Shown one piece after another: positions 60,971-64,000 of a stretch of 64,000 nt of DNA. This DNA is from Hyphomicrobiales bacterium. GTDB lineage: Bacteria; Pseudomonadota; Alphaproteobacteria; Rhizobiales; Beijerinckiaceae. The stretch covers positions 372,001-436,000 of the forward strand of contig CAKNFJ010000002.1 in the NCBI GenBank assembly GCA_930633495.1, read 5' to 3'. The position numbers were made by a program, and so were the translations under genes. Every line of letters begins with the position of its first letter. Position 1 is the first letter of the stretch. The notes below the pieces were generated by a model. It was not told the DNA's origin. It did not search any database and saw nothing but the letters and a program-made list of their open reading frames with translations.

Positions 60971-63175
60971 ATGGGTTCCGAACTGCACCCCACCGCTGCC
61001 GCCCGGGCAGAACGCCCGTCGCGCCGCGGCTTCCTCGCTGGCGCGGGCGCCGTCGCGGGCGCTTTCAGCTTTGGCTTTTCCTTTCCGATGCCGGATAAAG
61101 CTCTGGCACAGTCCGCCGCTGCACAGGATGTCAACGGCTGGGTGGTAATCCAGCCGGACGACACCGTCATCATTCGCATCGCCCGCATCGAAATGGGGCA
61201 GGGTTCCCTCACCGGCCTCGCCCAGCTCGTTGCGGAGGAGTTGGAATGCGACTGGGACAAGGTGCGCTTCGAGCTGGTGAAGCCGGGCGAGAACCGGCGG
61301 CGCCAGAACCTGTGGCGCGATCAGTCGACGGGCGGCTCGCGGGCAATCCGCGGTTCGCAGGAGTACGTGCGGATGGGCGGCGCAGCCGCACGCACCATGC
61401 TGGTCCAGGCTGCAGCCCAAGGATGGGGTGTCAGCCCAGACCAGTGCAGCGTCGCCAAGGGCGTCATCACTCACAAGGCGAGTAACAGGTCGACGACTTT
61501 CGGCGCGGTGGCTCAGCGGGCGGCTACTTTGGCGCCGCCGAATGAGGTCAAACTCAAGGATCCGAAGGACTGGACCATCGCCGGCAAGCCGGTGAAGCGG
61601 ATCGATACGCTCGACAAGCTCGACGGCTCGCTCGTCTACGGTATCGATCTCAAGATGGACGGCATGCTGGTGGCCGTGCCGAAAGCGTCCCCCGTCCATG
61701 GCGGCAAGCTCAAGAGCTTCGACGCCAAGGCGGTGCAGGGCATGCGCGGCGTCAAGCATGTGCTGCGCGTCGACGAGGAGACGGTTGCGGTGGTCGCCGA
61801 TACCTTCTGGCGCGCCAAGACCGCGCTGGAGGCTCTCCCGATCGAGTGGGACGAGGGTCCGAACGCTGCCGTCACCAGCGAGACGATCGCGGCCAAGCTG
61901 CGCGAGGGGCTGAGCGCGGAGACCAACTTCGTCGGCAACCGGACCGGTGACGCCAAGGCCGCGTTGGCCAAGGCGGCACGCGTGATCGAGGCCGATTACA
62001 GCTATCCCTATCAGAACCATGCGCCGATGGAGGTGCTTTCGGCGACGGTGCGCTGGACGCCGGAGCGTTGCGAGATGTGGGGCCCGACCCAAGTCCCCGC
62101 GGCGGCGCTAACGACCTTGTCGACTGCCGCGGGCGTGCCGATCGAGGGGTGCGAAATTCACCCGATGCGCATCGGCGGGAGCTTCGGCCGCCGATTGCAG
62201 ACCGACTACATCAAAATGGCGACGCTGATCGCCAAGCAAATCCCGAACACGCCGGTCAAGATGATGTGGACCCGGGAGGAGGATATGGCGCAAGGCCGCT
62301 TCCACCCGGTGACGCAGTGTCGGCTGCGCGCTGCGCTCGATACCGACGGCAATGTCGAGGCGCTGCATGTCCGCATCTCCGGGCAGTCGATCGCGGCCTA
62401 TGCCATCCCGAACCTTATGACGGCCAATGGCGACCCGTTGGTCTTCCAGGGGCTCATCCCTGGCGGCGCCGAGATGGCGATCGGCTACACCATCCCCAAC
62501 GTGCTGGTCGATCATGCGATGCATAATCCGCATGTGCGTCCCGGCGCCTGGCGTGGCGTCAACCTCAACCAGAACGCGCTCTATCTGGAGTGCTTCATGG
62601 ATGAGCTTGCCCATGCGGTCGGGGCCGATCCGCTCGCTTTCCGCCGCAAGCTCATGGCCAAGCATCCCAAGCATCTCGCGGTGCTGGAAGCTGCGGCGAA
62701 GGGGATCGGCTGGGAGACGAGCAAACCGGCGCAGGGCGTGCATCGCGGCCTCGCGCAAGTTATGGGCTTCGGCAGCTACGTCGCTGCGGCCGCCGAGGTT
62801 TCGGTGACGGGCGGCAAGCTCAAGATCCATCGCATCGTGGCCGCTACCGATTGCGGCCATGTCCTGAACCCGCAGCAGGTCGATGCCCAGATCTCGGGCT
62901 CTTTCGTCTATGGGCTCTCGGCCATGCTCTATGGCGAGTGCACCGTGAAGGACGGCCGGATCGAGCAGGAGAACTTCGACACCTACAACGTCATGCGGCT
63001 CGACGAGATGCCGAAGGTCGAAGTGATCACAGTTCCCTCGGGTGGCTTCTGGGGCGGCGTCGGCGAACCGACAATCGCGGTAGCGGCGCCGGCGGTGCTA
63101 AACGCGGTCTTCGCGGCGACCGGGAAGCGTGTCCGCAATATGCCGCTGAAGAATATCGACTTGGGTAGCACCTAA
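60971..63175 (+). CDS. iorB: Molybdopterin-binding large subunit (isoquinoline-1-oxidoreductase-like)
   Basis: 734 aa. Tat signal RPSRRGFLAGAGAVAGAFSF, so the enzyme is exported folded with its cofactor. Molybdopterin-binding loops include ARIEMGQGSLTGLAQLVAEE, RIGGSFGRRLQ and HVRPGAWRGVNLNQ. Near the C-terminus GGFWGGVGEPTIA carries the catalytic glutamate region. With the cytochrome c and [2Fe-2S] subunit it forms a periplasmic hydroxylase for N-heterocycles or aldehydes. ATG 60971 follows GGGAGGCGAAG. A strong terminator comes after it. Confidence 0.92.
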   Translation: MGSELHPTAAARAERPSRRGFLAGAGAVAGAFSFGFSFPMPDKALAQSAAAQDVNGWVVIQPDDTVIIRIARIEMGQGSLTGLAQLVAEELECDWDKVRFELVKPGENRRRQNLWRDQSTGGSRAIRGSQEYVRMGGAAARTMLVQAAAQGWGVSPDQCSVAKGVITHKASNRSTTFGAVAQRAATLAPPNEVKLKDPKDWTIAGKPVKRIDTLDKLDGSLVYGIDLKMDGMLVAVPKASPVHGGKLKSFDAKAVQGMRGVKHVLRVDEETVAVVADTFWRAKTALEALPIEWDEGPNAAVTSETIAAKLREGLSAETNFVGNRTGDAKAALAKAARVIEADYSYPYQNHAPMEVLSATVRWTPERCEMWGPTQVPAAALTTLSTAAGVPIEGCEIHPMRIGGSFGRRLQTDYIKMATLIAKQIPNTPVKMMWTREEDMAQGRFHPVTQCRLRAALDTDGNVEALHVRISGQSIAAYAIPNLMTANGDPLVFQGLIPGGAEMAIGYTIPNVLVDHAMHNPHVRPGAWRGVNLNQNALYLECFMDELAHAVGADPLAFRRKLMAKHPKHLAVLEAAAKGIGWETSKPAQGVHRGLAQVMGFGSYVAAAAEVSVTGGKLKIHRIVAATDCGHVLNPQQVDAQISGSFVYGLSAMLYGECTVKDGRIEQENFDTYNVMRLDEMPKVEVITVPSGGFWGGVGEPTIAVAAPAVLNAVFAATGKRVRNMPLKNIDLGST

Positions 63176-63187
63176 CGCCTGCAGACG

Positions 63188-63220
63188 ATGGAGCGCCTCT
63201 CAAGCGGGCGCTCCATTTTT
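63188..63220 (+). terminator. Rho-independent terminator of the cytochrome c-iorAB operon
   Basis: Perfect 10-base stem ATGGAGCGCC / GGCGCTCCAT with a nine-base loop, followed by TTTT, beginning 13 bases after the large-subunit stop. The T-run is on the plus strand only. Confidence 0.88.
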
Positions 63221-63226
63221 GCTTCC

Positions 63227-64000
63227 TCACGCCGCGTCCGGCATCCGCGTGAGCATTTTGTCCAGCGTGATCGGGTAGTCGCGGATACGAACGCCGGTGG
63301 CGTTGTAGATCGCATTCGCGACGGCAGCGCCGACACCGCAGATGCCGAGCTCGCCGACGCCCTTGGCCTTCATCGGCGAGGACATCGGATCAGTCTCGTC
63401 GAGGAAGACGACCTCCTGATGTGGGATGTCGGCATGGACCGGCACCTCGTAGCCAGCGAGGTCGTGATTGACGAAGAAGCCGCGGCGCTTGTCGACGGCA
63501 AGCTCCTCCATCAGTGCGGCACCGGCACCCATCGTCATTGCGCCGATCACCTGGCTGCGCGCTGTCTTTGGATTCAGGATCCGGCCGGCGGCACAGACCG
63601 CCAGCATCCGCCTGATCCGGGTCTCTGCTGTCGCCGCATCGACTGCCACCTCGACAAAGTGTGCGCCGAAGGTCGACTGTTGGTGCGTCTTATCGAGGTC
63701 GCCATATTCCATCTGATCCTCGCCAGTCAGCGTTCCGTCCTCGGCGGCCTTCGCCAACGGCACGGTGCGATTGCCCGAACGCACTTCGCCGCCAGCGAAG
63801 ACCGCTTCGGTGGAATTGATGCCTAGCTTCTGCGCGATCGCCTCGCGCAGCTTCACGCAGGCCGCATAGACGCCGGCCGTCGAACTGTTGCCGCCCCATT
63901 GGCCGCCCGAGCCTGCGGAAACAGGAAACCGTGAATCACCCAGCTTCACCACGACCTTGTCCAGCTCGACACCAAGCATCTCGGCCGCGGTCTGGCCGAT
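63227..64000 (-). CDS. Xanthine-dehydrogenase-family molybdopterin-binding subunit, C-terminal part (cut by window edge)
   Basis: The frame enters from the right edge (IGQTAAEMLGVELDKVVV) and ends at 63227, giving about 257 residues. SAGSGGQWGGNSSTAGVYAA and FGAHFVEVAVDAATAETRIR are typical of the Mo-binding domain of PaoC/YagR-like aldehyde oxidoreductases. MKAKGVGELGICGVGAAVAN holds the catalytic glutamate. Its partner subunits should lie further right. It converges on the iorB-like gene, making this a cluster of molybdenum hydroxylases. Confidence 0.9.
   Translation of the reverse strand: MGQTAAEMLGVELDKVVVKLGDSRFPVSAGSGGQWGGNSSTAGVYAACVKLREAIAQKLGINSTEAVFAGGEVRSGNRTVPLAKAAEDGTLTGEDQMEYGDLDKTHQQSTFGAHFVEVAVDAATAETRIRRMLAVCAAGRILNPKTARSQVIGAMTMGAGAALMEELAVDKRRGFFVNHDLAGYEVPVHADIPHQEVVFLDETDPMSSPMKAKGVGELGICGVGAAVANAIYNATGVRIRDYPITLDKMLTRMPDAA

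Overview
The window is a high-GC chromosomal or large-replicon segment from an alphaproteobacterium, most likely of the order Hyphomicrobiales (Rhizobiales). The signs are a MucR/Ros-type regulator beside an HU gene, several periplasmic-binding-protein transport loci (NMT1/TauA-like, Bug/TctC-like, dipeptide-type), an isoquinoline-1-oxidoreductase-like molybdenum hydroxylase with its own cytochrome c, and many GntR-FCD regulators. The genus cannot be fixed from sequence reading alone. No rRNA, tRNA, CRISPR array or prophage structural genes were seen.

Layout. 0-7 kb: hypothetical genes, a Tat-exported L,D-transpeptidase, a pentapeptide-repeat protein, a VOC protein, a MOSC protein and a truncated AMP-forming ligase. 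7.2-11.9 kb: a complete-looking type II CBASS anti-phage system (divergent cap5 HNH-SAVED effector; CD-NTase, E1-E2 Cap2 and JAB Cap3 in an overlapping operon). 12.3-17.5 kb: an exonuclease, a run of very small genes (including a SemiSWEET transporter), a cold-shock protein, MucR-like and HU. 17.6-25.8 kb: an ABC uptake system with two paralogous binding proteins, two GntR regulators, an Ldh2-family dehydrogenase and an isopropylmalate/tartrate-dehydrogenase-family enzyme, probably one pathway for uptake and oxidation of a small organic acid.

26-32.6 kb is an accessory stretch: a Phd/PemK-like toxin-antitoxin pair with a clear promoter and operator, a soluble FtsH-like AAA+/M41 protease overlapping a MbcA/ParS-type protein, a pair resembling a TnsA-like protein with a DUF6634-like protein, and a small HTH gene. 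32.9-34.9 kb: a Bug-type binding protein and a metallo-beta-lactamase-fold hydrolase. 35-44.3 kb: a second accessory block with a KfrA-like protein, a large serine recombinase and a SIR2-HerA anti-phage system whose herA is split by an IS21-family element.

44.6-57 kb: an aldo/keto reductase, a Bcr/CflA-type exporter and an amino-acid/peptide utilisation locus (RidA, DadA-like and GlpD-like flavoproteins, a dipeptide-type ABC transporter with a fused double ATPase, and a divergent XRE-cupin regulator). 57.2-58.9 kb: a frameshifted Xre/MbcA/ParS antitoxin remnant next to an IS3-family element that has its own frameshift and a duplicated right end. 59-64 kb: a LysR regulator, cytochrome c, IorA/IorB-like molybdenum hydroxylase subunits with a strong terminator, and the C-terminal part of a second xanthine-dehydrogenase-family large subunit on the opposite strand.

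The main themes are anti-phage defence (one apparently intact CBASS, one broken SIR2-HerA, toxin-antitoxin genes and an uncharacterised AAA-M41 cluster) set between several carboxylate or amino-acid uptake and oxidation operons.
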